Notes: generated from the letters alone by a model not told the origin. A stretch of DNA of 49,213 nucleotides from an uncultured Tateyamaria sp. (GCA_947501275.1 CANMVD010000015.1:1-49213), one strand, 5' to 3'. Shown: positions 17,376-26,897, numbered from the stretch's first letter. Program-made: numbers and translations.

Positions 17376-18674
17376 TTAGCGGTGATCGGTCGCGAGCTGG
17401 CGTTCCAGCCACTGCGAGTATTGAGAAATGCCGTAGCAGACGACGAAGAAGAGCAAGGCCGCAAAGCCGAGCAGTTCCCAGTAGACCCCGTTCCATTCGG
17501 TCGAGGCGAGGATCGGACCCCGGATCATCCCCAACAGGTCAAACATCGAGATGACCGACACAAGGGTCGTATCCTTGAACAGACCCACCGCGATATTCAC
17601 GATGCCCGGGATCGAGATCTTGAGCGCCTGAGGCAGGATGATCAGCCGCATTGCTTGCGGGTAATCAAGTCCAAGGCTGTCCGCCGCTTCATACTGTCCA
17701 CGTGGCAGAGCAGCGAGGCCGCCCCGGATCACTTCGGCAATATAGGCTGCAGAGAACATCGTGATCATGATCACAACCCGCAGGAAAAGGTCAGTCGATG
17801 TACCGGGCGGGAAGAAGTAGGCGAGCATGACGTTGGCCACGAACAGCAACGTGATCAGTGGCACGCCCCGGATGAATTCAATGAAGATCACACAGATCCA
17901 CTTGATCAACGGCATGTTCGACTGACGCCCAAGCGCCAGTGCAATCCCCAGTGGGATAGACAGCGACACACAGACCACGCCCAGCATCATGTTGAGCATG
18001 AAGCCACCCAGATCGCGGCTGGGCACCGCTTGCAACATGGCCGTTTCATTGGCGTTCTCCGGGATCAGCATGCCGCCGATGATCCAGACCACAAAGGCCG
18101 CCGCCACACCGCCAAAGAAACCAGCCGCAAAGCTACCTGCAACAAGGCGTCGATAGACGAAGTAACCCACAACCACGCCAAGAAGTGCGAGGATCGGCGT
18201 AAAGATCGTGCCACCCCAAATCAGATAGTACGCTACAAACGGAAACAGTGCGGTGATGATCAGCAACTTGCGGGGCAGTTTGAAGAACAGCACAGGTGCT
18301 GCCGCCGCAAACATGATCAAGAAGGCCAGTGCAGGACGCCAATAGAGTTCAGACGGATATGTGAACCCAAAGATCAGCTGGTTCCAACGCTCGGAGAGGA
18401 CCGAAAAGCACCCCCCCGAAACGCCATCCAGCACTTCGCGACACTCGGCCAGGCTGGTTGTCCCCCAGACCCCGTTGGCAAGCCAAGGCAGGATGCCAGC
18501 AAGGATCAGGTAGATGAAATAGGCCGCGACAATTGTGAGCACCGAATAGAACGGCGTGGAAAACAGATTGTCCTTGGCCCATTTGACCGGACCGGATGTC
18601 TGGAACGGCGGCGGCGAGGGTGGCACCTGTTCGGTGCGCACGAAGGCGACGGAGTTAGCAGATGTATCTGACAT
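17376..18674 (-). CDS. bztC: Amino-acid ABC transporter permease (BztC/AapM)
   Basis: 432-residue permease, larger than ordinary HisM-type subunits, as is normal for the Bzt/Aap family. About eight membrane helices; the C-terminal part has the EAA-type loop ('GGLAALPRGQYEAADSLGLDY') that docks the ATPase. It should pair with BztB in the membrane. Three bases separate it from bztB. In Rhodobacter capsulatus the bztABCD system imports glutamate, glutamine, aspartate and asparagine; the same range is inferred here. Confidence 0.93.
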   Translation of the reverse strand: MSDTSANSVAFVRTEQVPPSPPPFQTSGPVKWAKDNLFSTPFYSVLTIVAAYFIYLILAGILPWLANGVWGTTSLAECREVLDGVSGGCFSVLSERWNQLIFGFTYPSELYWRPALAFLIMFAAAAPVLFFKLPRKLLIITALFPFVAYYLIWGGTIFTPILALLGVVVGYFVYRRLVAGSFAAGFFGGVAAAFVVWIIGGMLIPENANETAMLQAVPSRDLGGFMLNMMLGVVCVSLSIPLGIALALGRQSNMPLIKWICVIFIEFIRGVPLITLLFVANVMLAYFFPPGTSTDLFLRVVIMITMFSAAYIAEVIRGGLAALPRGQYEAADSLGLDYPQAMRLIILPQALKISIPGIVNIAVGLFKDTTLVSVISMFDLLGMIRGPILASTEWNGVYWELLGFAALLFFVVCYGISQYSQWLERQLATDHR

Positions 18675-18677
18675 GGC

Positions 18678-19892
18678 TCAGCGCTCCTTCAACTTAACAG
18701 AGTTGTTGTAGACGTTCATGATCGCCGAGATGCTGAGGGAGATCGTGAGATAGAACAGCATCAGCAGCAGGATGCATTCGATCGCCCGGCCCGTCTGGTT
18801 CAGGGTAATCCCGCCCAGCGTCGCGGTCACATCCGCATATCCCACAGCAATCGCCAGTGATGAGTTTTTGGTGATGTTGAGATATTGCGAGATGAGCGGC
18901 GGGATAATGACCCGAAGCGCCTGCGGCAGAACCACGAGGTTCATGATCCGCCCCTGGCGCAGGCCCAAAGCCCCCGCAGCTTCGGTTTGACCTTTGGAGA
19001 TCGCCTGAATCCCGGCCCGCACATTTTCTGCAATGAACGCGCCAGTGTAGATCGACAAAGCGAACCACAGCGCAATCAGGGGCCCGCCGACTTTGATGCC
19101 ACCGGCAAAGTTGAAGCCCTTGAGTTCCGGGACATCCAGCCCGATGGGCCGCCCCATGATCAAAAACATAAGCAGTGTCGGCACAATCAGAATGGCAAGG
19201 CTTGGCCACCCCATCGGCAGCAGCTTGCCCGTATCATAGAGCAATTTGGTGGCGTAGCGACGGTAGCCAATCACGCCGACGATCGAGAGAATGAACGTCG
19301 CAACGACAACCATCGATCCGGGGCCCCATATAGGTGCCGGGATGTAAACGCCTCGGTTGGTAAAGGCGACTGCATTCAGGATCATGCTGGCCGACGGCTC
19401 ATCGCCGCGGAACGCCCTTGGACCGGGCATAACGGCGATCATGATGGTGAAGATGATGATGATCCAGATCAGGACAGGGATATTGCGGAAGATTTCCACA
19501 TAAAAGGACATCAATTTGGACACGAGCCAGTTGTTGGACAGGCGCAGAACCCCTGCAATCACGCCAAAGATCGTCGCCGTCACACAGGCCAGAAAGGCCA
19601 CAAGCAGTGTGTTCAGAATGCCCACGAATGCGGCGCGCGCGTTGGTCGATTGGCTGGAGTAGTCGATCAGCGTCTGGTTGATGTCATATCCCGCTGGCGT
19701 GCCAAGGAACTGATAGGAAATGTTCAATCCGGCCGCAGTGAGGTTGGAAATCAGGTTTGATCCAAGAAATGCAAAAGCTGCGATCAGCAAAATCAGAGCA
19801 ATGAATTGGAAAGTATAGGATCGATACCGCGTATCATTCAGCAGCATCGACAGACGGAACGCACCCTGCGGAGGGTCAGTGATCGTGGACAT
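18678..19892 (-). CDS. bztB: Amino-acid ABC transporter permease (BztB/AapQ)
   Basis: 404-residue permease with about eight hydrophobic segments and the EAA loop 'AGIQAISKGQTEAAGALGL'. The long N-terminal extension and the region before the core helices match BztB/AapQ. It follows bztA after 163 bases that contain a perfect 13-bp hairpin, so it is probably made at lower level than the binding protein. Confidence 0.93.
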   Translation of the reverse strand: MSTITDPPQGAFRLSMLLNDTRYRSYTFQFIALILLIAAFAFLGSNLISNLTAAGLNISYQFLGTPAGYDINQTLIDYSSQSTNARAAFVGILNTLLVAFLACVTATIFGVIAGVLRLSNNWLVSKLMSFYVEIFRNIPVLIWIIIIFTIMIAVMPGPRAFRGDEPSASMILNAVAFTNRGVYIPAPIWGPGSMVVVATFILSIVGVIGYRRYATKLLYDTGKLLPMGWPSLAILIVPTLLMFLIMGRPIGLDVPELKGFNFAGGIKVGGPLIALWFALSIYTGAFIAENVRAGIQAISKGQTEAAGALGLRQGRIMNLVVLPQALRVIIPPLISQYLNITKNSSLAIAVGYADVTATLGGITLNQTGRAIECILLLMLFYLTISLSISAIMNVYNNSVKLKER

Positions 19893-20013
19893 GCAGATGT
19901 TCCCCGTGGTTCCGGCCTTGTTGGTTGCGTCTTGTGCGCAGGGCCGGGTTTCTAGTTTGGCTGTCAGTTGGTCATCTTGCCGCTGTATTCAGCGATCTCG
20001 TACCATGGAAGTG

Positions 20014-20045
20014 CGAGGGGCGCAGGGATTAACCTGCGCCCCTCG
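20014..20045 (-). promoter_or_regulatory. Intercistronic 13-bp hairpin after bztA
   Basis: Perfect arms CGAGGGGCGCAGG and CCTGCGCCCCTCG enclose a six-base loop, starting 10 bases beyond the bztA stop. No T tract follows on the minus strand, so it is more likely a 3'-end stabiliser or partial terminator than a full stop. Such hairpins commonly raise binding-protein mRNA over the permease mRNA. Confidence 0.7.
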
Positions 20046-20055
20046 GCTTGATATC

Positions 20056-21072
20056 TTAGCGGAATGGAGGCGAGTACAGCAGGCCGCCATCTGTCCACTG
20101 AGCGTTCAGGCCACGGGCCAGACCGATCGGTGTGCTTTCGCCGATGTTACCTTCAAAGATCTCACCGTAGTTACCGCCAGCTGCGATGGCTTTCATCGCC
20201 CAGTCAGCTTCCAGACCCAGCATCTCGCCCAATGTACCTTCGGTGCCGAGGATACGGTTGATTTCTGGGTTGTTGGAGCCAGCCGCCATCTCAGCGATGT
20301 TTGCGGATGTGATGCCCAGCTCTTCTGCGGAGATCAGAGCGTTCAGAGTCCAGCGGACCACGTCACCCCATTCGTTGTCGCCGTGGCGAACAAGCGGGCC
20401 GAGTGGCTCTTTGGAGACGATTTCCGGCAGAACAACGTGATCGCCTGGGTTCTCAAAGGTCGCGCGTGTCGCGGCCAGACCGGAGGCGTCTGTCGTGAAG
20501 ACGTCACAGGCACCGGCAAGGTACTGCTGCTGCGCCTCGGCGTTGGTTTCGATTGGCACAGGCTCGTAGCTGATGTTGTTGGAGCGGAAGAAATCCGCCA
20601 GGTTCAGCTCGGTGGTTGTACCGGTCTGGATGCAGACAGTCGCGCCGTCCAGATCCTTGGCCGAGGACACGCCCAGCTCTTTTGGCGCCATGAAGCCCTG
20701 GCCATCATAGTAGTTCACGCCTACGAAAGTGAACTTCAGGTCCACGTCGCGCGAGAATGTCCATGTGGTGTTACGGGCCAACATGTCGATTTCGCCGGAT
20801 GCCAGCGCAGTAAAGCGTGTTTTGCCTGTTGTGGGGACGAATTCGACGGCTGTCGCGTCACCCAGAACGGCGGCTGCAACAGCGCGGCATACCGCGACGT
20901 CAAAGCCATTCCATTCGCCGTTGGCATCTGGAGCCGCAAAGCCCACCAGACCAGTTGTCACGCCGCAGTTCAGCTTGCCACGTGCTTTCACGTCATCAAG
21001 CGTGCCAGCAGCCGCAACGCCGGCAGCCATGCCAGCGACGGTGAGCGCGCCAAAGAATACGGATTTGTTCAT
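20056..21072 (-). CDS. bztA: Periplasmic amino-acid-binding protein (BztA/AapJ)
   Basis: 338-residue solute-binding protein. An N-terminal signal peptide (Lys, hydrophobic stretch, Ala-rich site near residue 22: 'GVAAAGTLDD') is followed by the family-3 binding fold with 'LNCGVTTGLVGFA' and 'GFDVAVCRAVAAAVLG'. It captures acidic and amide amino acids and delivers them to BztBC. RBS AGAGG lies ahead of the ATG. First gene of the operon. Confidence 0.95.
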   Translation of the reverse strand: MNKSVFFGALTVAGMAAGVAAAGTLDDVKARGKLNCGVTTGLVGFAAPDANGEWNGFDVAVCRAVAAAVLGDATAVEFVPTTGKTRFTALASGEIDMLARNTTWTFSRDVDLKFTFVGVNYYDGQGFMAPKELGVSSAKDLDGATVCIQTGTTTELNLADFFRSNNISYEPVPIETNAEAQQQYLAGACDVFTTDASGLAATRATFENPGDHVVLPEIVSKEPLGPLVRHGDNEWGDVVRWTLNALISAEELGITSANIAEMAAGSNNPEINRILGTEGTLGEMLGLEADWAMKAIAAGGNYGEIFEGNIGESTPIGLARGLNAQWTDGGLLYSPPFR

Positions 21073-21181
21073 TAGTTACCTCTTCCTGATGTTCCGCCAT
21101 GTTTTGACGGTTAACCGACGATGACCGAGTGAGGCCCCGCCGAAGGTGATCCCAAAGGGGCTCCCCCCCTCAGTGGGCGAT

Positions 21182-21220
21182 AGTGTGCTCGGATTCATCA
21201 AAGAAGGTCAAGTGTGACCT
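21182..21220 (-). promoter_or_regulatory. Candidate bztA promoter with overlapping inverted repeat
   Basis: TTGACC and CACACT lie 18 bases apart on the minus strand, about 110 bases before bztA. A perfect six-base inverted repeat (AGGTCA-N4-TGACCT) covers the -35, a good position for a dimeric regulator. The regulator is unknown. Confidence 0.35.
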
Positions 21221-21281
21221 CACCAAAAACGATGCTTTATTGCGCACATCCGAATGGCTTCGAGCCGTTGTGTGCACAACT

Positions 21282-21989
21282 TTACGTAGCGGCATCAAAG
21301 AACGCTTTCGCATGGAAAAAAGCTGTTTTCTTTAGCTTTTCCAGCTCTTGCGCTTCTTCATCTTCGCCCCATTGCTCGATCTGCCAGTGTTCGTCCAATC
21401 GGGATGCCGCCCAAATGTTGGGCGCGCTGTCCATGTCCTTGGCAGCGGCGAAACCCAAGACCAGCGAACCGCTGAGGCTGACAAGGTCGTGGAAGGCGGC
21501 CAATTCGAAGGCCGAGTGCTGATGTGTCAATTCCGACAGTCGTGCCAATGCCGCTTCATCTTGTGATTCGTGCATCAACCCGACACGTGGTTTCAGACGT
21601 GCACCCAACACCTCCTTGGCCCATTCCAAATAAGGATCCCAGATGGCGGCCTGTCGCTCTACCAACTCGTCTGGCCCATCGGCCCGGTAGCATAACAGGT
21701 CCGCATCACCATAAGCTGCCAGCATGTCGGCCACTTCTGCGTGCTGCACGGCCACCTTGTCGATGGCCGCATTGGCACTGCGCGTAAACGGCATGGCAGT
21801 CGGGTCCACAACGTCTTCCTGCGCGTCCCACTCAGCGGCAATGGCCTTTGCCAAGCTTGGCGTCGGTACAACCAGCCCGGCTTTGGCAGGTGTCTTCACC
21901 GCCCGCCCATCCAGATGCACCGTCCAACCGCCTTGCACCTCAACGGCACGCGCCTCACCCCAGAATCGTTTCTGTTTCCACTCGCTCAT
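21282..21989 (-). CDS. ATP12-family F1-ATPase assembly chaperone
   Basis: 235 residues. The family core is seen in 'KRFWGEARAVEVQGGWTVHL', 'LDGRAVKTPAK', 'AAEWDAQ' and 'PFTRSANAAIDKV'. ATP12 proteins help assemble the F1 alpha subunit in mitochondria and alphaproteobacteria. I chose the ATG giving 'MSEWKQKRFW', with GGAG five bases upstream. It starts one base after the HAD gene stop and is the last gene of the six-gene operon. Confidence 0.9.
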   Translation of the reverse strand: MSEWKQKRFWGEARAVEVQGGWTVHLDGRAVKTPAKAGLVVPTPSLAKAIAAEWDAQEDVVDPTAMPFTRSANAAIDKVAVQHAEVADMLAAYGDADLLCYRADGPDELVERQAAIWDPYLEWAKEVLGARLKPRVGLMHESQDEAALARLSELTHQHSAFELAAFHDLVSLSGSLVLGFAAAKDMDSAPNIWAASRLDEHWQIEQWGEDEEAQELEKLKKTAFFHAKAFFDAAT

Positions 21990-21990
21990 G

Positions 21991-22653
21991 TCAGCTCCAA
22001 ATTGCAGCGCAGGCTGCATCGAGTTGTGAAAAATCATCCAGAACAACGCGGGCATCACTGAGACGTTCTGCCGCGTGATAGCCCCAAGACACACCCAGAA
22101 ACGGTATTCCGGCAGCTGAGGCCATCTCCATGTCGTAGATCGTGTCGCCGACCATCACGGCGCTGTCCGCTTCAACCCCGGCATCTGCCATTGCCTGATG
22201 GATCATGGATGGATGCGGCTTGGACGGGTGAAAATCGGCCACCTGCCGGGTCACGAACATGCCCTGTAGCCCGTGCGCCTCGATCAGCCCATCAAGGCCG
22301 CGCTTGGACTTGCCGGTTGCGACCCCCAAAAGCATTTCGGGCACCGCCTGCAGACGTTCAAGTGCCTCCCGAGCACCGGGATAGAGTGGAGAAGACGTCG
22401 CCCCCTTTTCCACACGCAACCGCGCATAGCTGTCTTTGTAGGTCTGAACGAGTGCCGCATTGTCGGCCTCCGGTGCCAGACGCTGCATGGCCTGCGGCAA
22501 GGACAACCCAACGATATCCAGCACATCCTCGCGCGTCGGCGCGGCCAGCCCTGCGGCGTCGAATGCGGCCTCCATACTGGCAAGGATGTCACCCTGACTG
22601 TCAACCAGCGTGCCATCCACATCAAATATCACCAACCGCAGCGGTTTGCTCAT
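21991..22653 (-). CDS. HAD-family phosphatase, phosphoglycolate-phosphatase-like
   Basis: 220 residues with HAD motif I 'DVDGTLVDS', motif II region 'GVATGKSKRG', and motif IV 'MVGDTIYDMEMA'; a helical cap lies between I and II. Likely a small-molecule phosphatase of the Gph/PGMB subfamily; substrate not certain. The ATG overlaps the stop of the pseudouridine synthase gene by three to four bases, showing translational coupling. Confidence 0.88.
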   Translation of the reverse strand: MSKPLRLVIFDVDGTLVDSQGDILASMEAAFDAAGLAAPTREDVLDIVGLSLPQAMQRLAPEADNAALVQTYKDSYARLRVEKGATSSPLYPGAREALERLQAVPEMLLGVATGKSKRGLDGLIEAHGLQGMFVTRQVADFHPSKPHPSMIHQAMADAGVEADSAVMVGDTIYDMEMASAAGIPFLGVSWGYHAAERLSDARVVLDDFSQLDAACAAIWS

Positions 22654-23690
22654 CCCAGCACCTCGAACGGATCCTCCGCCGCGAGATCCTCGGTCCAGCC
22701 GAACGTGTCCCAACTGTGGGCCATATGATCCGGCAGCGGGGCTGTAACAGTGACGTCCTTGCGCGTTGTTGGGTGTTCAAACCGCATCATGCGGGCGTGA
22801 AGGTGCAGCTTTTTGGAAATCTCGCCCCCGATTTGCGCGCCCCAACCGTCGCCCATGTTTTCCTGACCCGAGCCGCCATACTTGCCATCCCCCGCGATGG
22901 GGTGCCCGATCTCGGCCATGTGGGCGCGCAACTGGTGGGTGCGCCCGGTGATAGGCTCCATCGCGACCCATGCCGCACGGCCCGCGACCCGGAATAGCGT
23001 GGCATACAGCGTATGCGCCCGTTTGGCACCTTCGGTGGCATCCATATCACGTGGATGCACGGCATACATCTTTTCGCCTTCCCCGCCGCGCCCGCGCCCC
23101 GGTGCCTTGACCAGACCGTATTTGATTTCGCCGAGGTAGGGCGTGGGCACACCAGCCACGAGGGCCCAGTAAATCTTGCGCGTTTCGCGGTGACGCATGG
23201 ACGCCGTCAGTGCTTTGGCAGCAAGTCGATTGCGCGCCAAGAGCAATACGCCCGAGGTGTCCTTGTCGAGGCGGTGCACAAGGCGTGGTTTTTCGTCCAT
23301 GCCAAAGGTCAGCGCCTCTGCCAATCCATCGACATGTTTTGTCTGCCCTGACCCGCCTTGGGTCGGCAGGCCCGAGGGTTTGTTGATGGCAATCACATCA
23401 TCATCGCGGTGGATGACACAAGACTGGATCATCTCCGCATCCTTGTCCGACACACGGCTGCGCGTGATCGCAGGCGCGGGGCGATCCGGCAATGGCGGGA
23501 TGCGCACCTTTTGGCCCGTCTCGACGCGGGTCGAGGATTTCACCCGGCCTCCATCCACACGGCACTCACCCTTGCGGCACATCTTTTCGATCATGCCTTG
23601 GCTGACTTGGGGAAAGCGGCGCTTCATCCAGCGGTCCAGACGCTGATCGCCTTCGCCCTCTTCAACCATCACTGTCTGCACACCGCTCAT
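22650..23690 (-). CDS. rluC: RluA-family pseudouridine synthase (RluC-like)
   Basis: 346 residues: an N-terminal S4 RNA-binding domain ('RLDRWMKRRFPQVSQGMIEK') and the RluA catalytic domain with Asp in 'HRLDKDTSGVLLLARN' and the later 'ITGRTHQLRAHM'. RluC modifies 23S rRNA at three uridines; assignment to RluC rather than RluD or RluA rests on the S4 domain and general likeness, so it is moderate. It overlaps crcB upstream and the HAD gene downstream by four bases each. Confidence 0.9.
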   Translation of the reverse strand: MSGVQTVMVEEGEGDQRLDRWMKRRFPQVSQGMIEKMCRKGECRVDGGRVKSSTRVETGQKVRIPPLPDRPAPAITRSRVSDKDAEMIQSCVIHRDDDVIAINKPSGLPTQGGSGQTKHVDGLAEALTFGMDEKPRLVHRLDKDTSGVLLLARNRLAAKALTASMRHRETRKIYWALVAGVPTPYLGEIKYGLVKAPGRGRGGEGEKMYAVHPRDMDATEGAKRAHTLYATLFRVAGRAAWVAMEPITGRTHQLRAHMAEIGHPIAGDGKYGGSGQENMGDGWGAQIGGEISKKLHLHARMMRFEHPTTRKDVTVTAPLPDHMAHSWDTFGWTEDLAAEDPFEVLG

Positions 23691-24067
23691 GCGAAAATCC
23701 CCCGCGCCAGTAAAAGCCCAAGCGCCAATGCTCCCACGGACAGACCCACGGATAACAGAATATACAAGCTGGCCGAGGCGATCTGCCCCCGCTCGATCAA
23801 TGTCATTGTCTCAAGCGAAAAGGCCGAGAACGTTGTGAAGCCGCCCAAAAGCCCCGTCATCACAAACGGACTGACATGGGTCAGGCCGCGATGCGCCGCA
23901 GCCACCACAAAAACCCCCATCAGGAACGAGCCGATCACGTTGACGCTGATGATCGCCAGCGGGAAATCGGACGGTCCGGTCAAGCGCAGGATGGCCACAC
24001 CGCTCAGCCAGCGCAAGGACGCGCCGATGGCCCCGCCGAGGGCAACAAGGGAAAGGGTTGATAACAT
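23687..24067 (-). CDS. crcB: Fluoride channel CrcB/Fluc
   Basis: 126-residue, four-helix membrane protein with 'GGAIGASLRW', 'NVIGSFLMG' and 'GFTTFSAFSLET', the fluoride-export channel signature. Full length. The start chosen gives 'MLSTLSLVALGGAIGA'. I see no fluoride riboswitch in the short gap to rarA; it appears to be driven as part of the operon. Confidence 0.93.
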   Translation of the reverse strand: MLSTLSLVALGGAIGASLRWLSGVAILRLTGPSDFPLAIISVNVIGSFLMGVFVVAAAHRGLTHVSPFVMTGLLGGFTTFSAFSLETMTLIERGQIASASLYILLSVGLSVGALALGLLLARGIFA

Positions 24068-24098
24068 GCGCGGTCTATTTGCCGAACGCGGGCAAGAG

Positions 24099-25406
24099 TC
24101 AACTCTGCCGCTTGGTCCTGAGCTTGGCAAAGTACTCGACACGCTTCTTCAGATCCCTCTCAAACCCGCGTTCGACGGGCTGATAAAGATCCTGCCGCCC
24201 CATGCCTTCGGGAAAGTAATCCTGCCCTGAAAAGCCATCTTCGGCGTCATGATCATAGGCATAGCCTGCCCCATATCCTTGATCCTTCATCATTGAGGTT
24301 GGCGCGTTCAGGATATGTTTGGGCGGTGGGTGCGAGCCGGTTTCCTTGGCAGCCTTGCGCGCACCCTTATAGGCCACGTAGGTCGCATTGGATTTGGGGG
24401 CCAGCGCAAGATAGACCAGCGCCTGCGCAAGGGCGAGTTCCCCTTCCGGAGAGCCAAGCCGTTCGTAGGTTTCCCAGCCTTGCAGACAAATCGATTGCGC
24501 CTGAGGGTCCGCGAGGCCGATGTCCTCAACCGCCATGCGGGTAATGCGCCGGGCGAGAAAGCGAGGGTCTTCGCCCCCCTCCAGCATCCGCGCAAACCAA
24601 TAAAGCGCGGCATCAGGGTCTGATCCGCGTACGGATTTGTGCAACGCGGAAATGAGGTTGTAATGCCCATCGCCGGACTTGTCGTATTGTGCTGCACGGC
24701 GCATCAGGCGTTTGGACAACTGCTCGGGTGCAAGCGGGTCCGTGACATCCCACGCCATGACCTGTTCGATCAGGTTGAGCAAAGCGCGCCCGTCCCCATC
24801 GGCCATCTCAAGCAGAGCCGCACGGGCTGCTGCGTCAAGCGGCAGAGACCGCGCCAACTCCTGTTCAGCACGCTGTGCCAGCCGCTCAAGATCCTTCAGA
24901 TCAAGCCGTTCCAACACCAGCACCTGCGCCCGGCTCATGACAGCGGCGTTCAACTCGAAACTGGGATTTTCGGTTGTGGCACCTACCAGCAGAATGGTGC
25001 CGTCTTCCATGTGGGGCAGAAATCCGTCTTGCTGGGCTTTGTTGAACCGGTGGATCTCATCCACGAACAGCAATGTTCCCTGCCCGTTTTGACGTCGGAT
25101 TCTGGCCGCCTCAAACACTTTTTTGAGGTCGGGCACCCCTGTGAAAATCGCGCTGATCTGTACGAAATGCAGGTCTGTCTCGTGCGCGAGGAGACGCGCG
25201 ATAGTCGTCTTGCCCACGCCGGGCGGTCCCCAAAATATCAGCGACCCAAGGGCCCCTGCCCCCAGCATAACCGTCAGGGGCGCTTCGGCCCCCAAGACCT
25301 GTTCTTGTCCAATGACCTCAGAGAGTTTTTGCGGGCGCAGCCGGTCGGCCAAGGGGCGCGGACCGGTGTCGGCAACGGGTGTGTCAGTGGCAAACAGATC
25401 CGCCAT
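24099..25406 (-). CDS. rarA: Replication-associated recombination ATPase RarA (MgsA)
   Basis: 435-residue AAA+ ATPase related to the clamp loader; acts at stalled forks. Walker A 'WGPPGVGKTTIARLLA', Walker B 'LLFVDEIHRFNKAQQD', sensor 1 'LVGATTENPSFEL', and the C-terminal tetramerisation region. The ATG follows directly after the TAG of the protease gene with no gap, so translation is probably coupled. Confidence 0.95.
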   Translation of the reverse strand: MADLFATDTPVADTGPRPLADRLRPQKLSEVIGQEQVLGAEAPLTVMLGAGALGSLIFWGPPGVGKTTIARLLAHETDLHFVQISAIFTGVPDLKKVFEAARIRRQNGQGTLLFVDEIHRFNKAQQDGFLPHMEDGTILLVGATTENPSFELNAAVMSRAQVLVLERLDLKDLERLAQRAEQELARSLPLDAAARAALLEMADGDGRALLNLIEQVMAWDVTDPLAPEQLSKRLMRRAAQYDKSGDGHYNLISALHKSVRGSDPDAALYWFARMLEGGEDPRFLARRITRMAVEDIGLADPQAQSICLQGWETYERLGSPEGELALAQALVYLALAPKSNATYVAYKGARKAAKETGSHPPPKHILNAPTSMMKDQGYGAGYAYDHDAEDGFSGQDYFPEGMGRQDLYQPVERGFERDLKKRVEYFAKLRTKRQS

Positions 25407-26783
25407 CTAGAAGCGCAACACAATGCGGCTATTGCCACGCAATGCCCGTACGGTTGTGCCGCGCCCGGCGCTGGCAAGGGCGTTGGCGGCGTCCTGTGGT
25501 GATTCAATCTTGGTGCGACCAATGGCTTGCAGCACATCGCCGCGGCGCAGTCCCACCCGTTGGCCGACGGGGCCCGCATCCATGACGACAACCCCCTCGG
25601 AGGCGATGGGCAGGTTCAATTCCGCCAGAACAGCCGGGTTGATCCGCGCGACGCTCAGGCCGGGCAGGCTGGTGCCTTCGGACAGCGTGACGGCCGCGCG
25701 TGGCGGATCATCGGGCGGTGGGATCAGTTTGACGGTCAGGTCCGTGCGCTCTCCATCACGAAGCCGGGCCATTTGCGCCGTGTCACTGGCGGATGCAACG
25801 CTCATGCGGAACAGCATCGCACCCGGCGAATTGACAGACGCCCCGTCGACCGACAGCACAACATCGCCAACTTCAAAACCGGCAGCAGCCAAAGGGCTGG
25901 CGGGATGCAAGCCAGCCAGGATGATGCCGCCAGGGCGATCAAGGTCCAGCATCTCGGCCAGATCGGAATCTACGGCCTGCCCTGTTGCGCCAGCCCACGG
26001 ACGCACAAAGCGGTCGTTACCGTCACGCGCTTGCCGCAGCACCGCGGCCACAAGATCAGCCGGGATGGCAAAGCCGATGCCGTTGGACCCACCGGAGCGG
26101 CTGAGAATGCGCGTGTTGATGCCCAGCAGTCTGCCCGTCATATCAACCAATGCGCCGCCAGAATTGCCCGGATTGATGGGCGCATCCGTCTGGATGAAAT
26201 AGCCGCCTCCGCGCCCGTTGGACCCGCCCGAGCGGGCGAGGCCTGACACAATGCCGGAGGACACGGTTTGGCCAACGCCAAAGGGGTTACCGATGGCGAG
26301 AACCAATTCACCCACCTCAACCGTGTCGCTGTCTCGCAGGGGCAGGAACGGCAGATCTTCAACCCCTTCGACCTGCAGGATTGCAAGGTCGCTTTCGCGG
26401 TCTCCCAACAGCACCCGGGCCTCATATTCACGCCCATCGTTCAAGACCACGCGGATATCTGTCGCCTGCCCAACCACATGATAATTCGACACAACAATGC
26501 CGTCGTCCGACAGGATCACGCCCGAGCCCAGCGAGTTCTGAACACGCGGTTGTTGCTGGCCAAAGCCTTCAAAGAACCGTTCAAAAAACGGGTCATCCAT
26601 AAAGGGCGTGCGCCGTCGCGTCTGAGTGACAACCTTGGCGTAGATGTTGACGACTGCCGGGGCTGTTTCACGCACAAGGGGCGCAAAGCTGAGGGTGATC
26701 TCGCCCTGCGACGTCGGCACGCGGGTTTCGGCCACAAGTGCTGCGGGGATCAACAAAAAGAGGAAGACAATCAGGCGCTTCAT
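25407..26783 (-). CDS. Do/DegQ-like periplasmic serine protease
   Basis: 458 residues: signal peptide ('KRLIVFLFLLIPAALVAET'), trypsin-like domain with His in 'SNYHVVG', Asp in 'ESDLAIL' and Ser in 'NPGNSGGAL', and two C-terminal PDZ domains, the second ending in 'GNSRIVLRF'. Role: degradation or chaperoning of misfolded envelope proteins. I chose the start that gives a clean signal peptide. First gene of the operon that ends with the ATP12 gene. Confidence 0.94.
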   Translation of the reverse strand: MKRLIVFLFLLIPAALVAETRVPTSQGEITLSFAPLVRETAPAVVNIYAKVVTQTRRRTPFMDDPFFERFFEGFGQQQPRVQNSLGSGVILSDDGIVVSNYHVVGQATDIRVVLNDGREYEARVLLGDRESDLAILQVEGVEDLPFLPLRDSDTVEVGELVLAIGNPFGVGQTVSSGIVSGLARSGGSNGRGGGYFIQTDAPINPGNSGGALVDMTGRLLGINTRILSRSGGSNGIGFAIPADLVAAVLRQARDGNDRFVRPWAGATGQAVDSDLAEMLDLDRPGGIILAGLHPASPLAAAGFEVGDVVLSVDGASVNSPGAMLFRMSVASASDTAQMARLRDGERTDLTVKLIPPPDDPPRAAVTLSEGTSLPGLSVARINPAVLAELNLPIASEGVVVMDAGPVGQRVGLRRGDVLQAIGRTKIESPQDAANALASAGRGTTVRALRGNSRIVLRF

Positions 26784-26834
26784 AGCCCGCAAAATATGCG
26801 GATGCGGTCGCCTGAATGCAAGGGAGCCTTGCAC

Positions 26835-26869
26835 CAAAATAAAACCCCCGCCGGTTGGGGCGAGGGTTT
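26835..26869 (-). terminator. Intrinsic terminator after rplQ
   Basis: An 11-pair stem (one G-U) with a six-base loop is followed on the minus strand by TTTTATTTT. It lies 29 bases past rplQ and closes the alpha operon before the protease gene. Confidence 0.88.
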
Positions 26870-26897
26870 CATCAAATCACCATGGCGGTGTCTGAAC

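Noticed and set aside
16497..18671. Very long plus-strand open frame (over 700 codons)
   Set aside because: It lies antisense to bztD and bztC, whose motifs are intact; composition is Arg/His/Gln-rich as expected of a high-G+C shadow frame.
24068..24098. Fluoride riboswitch ahead of crcB
   Set aside because: The gap is only 31 bases, too short for the known fluoride aptamer.
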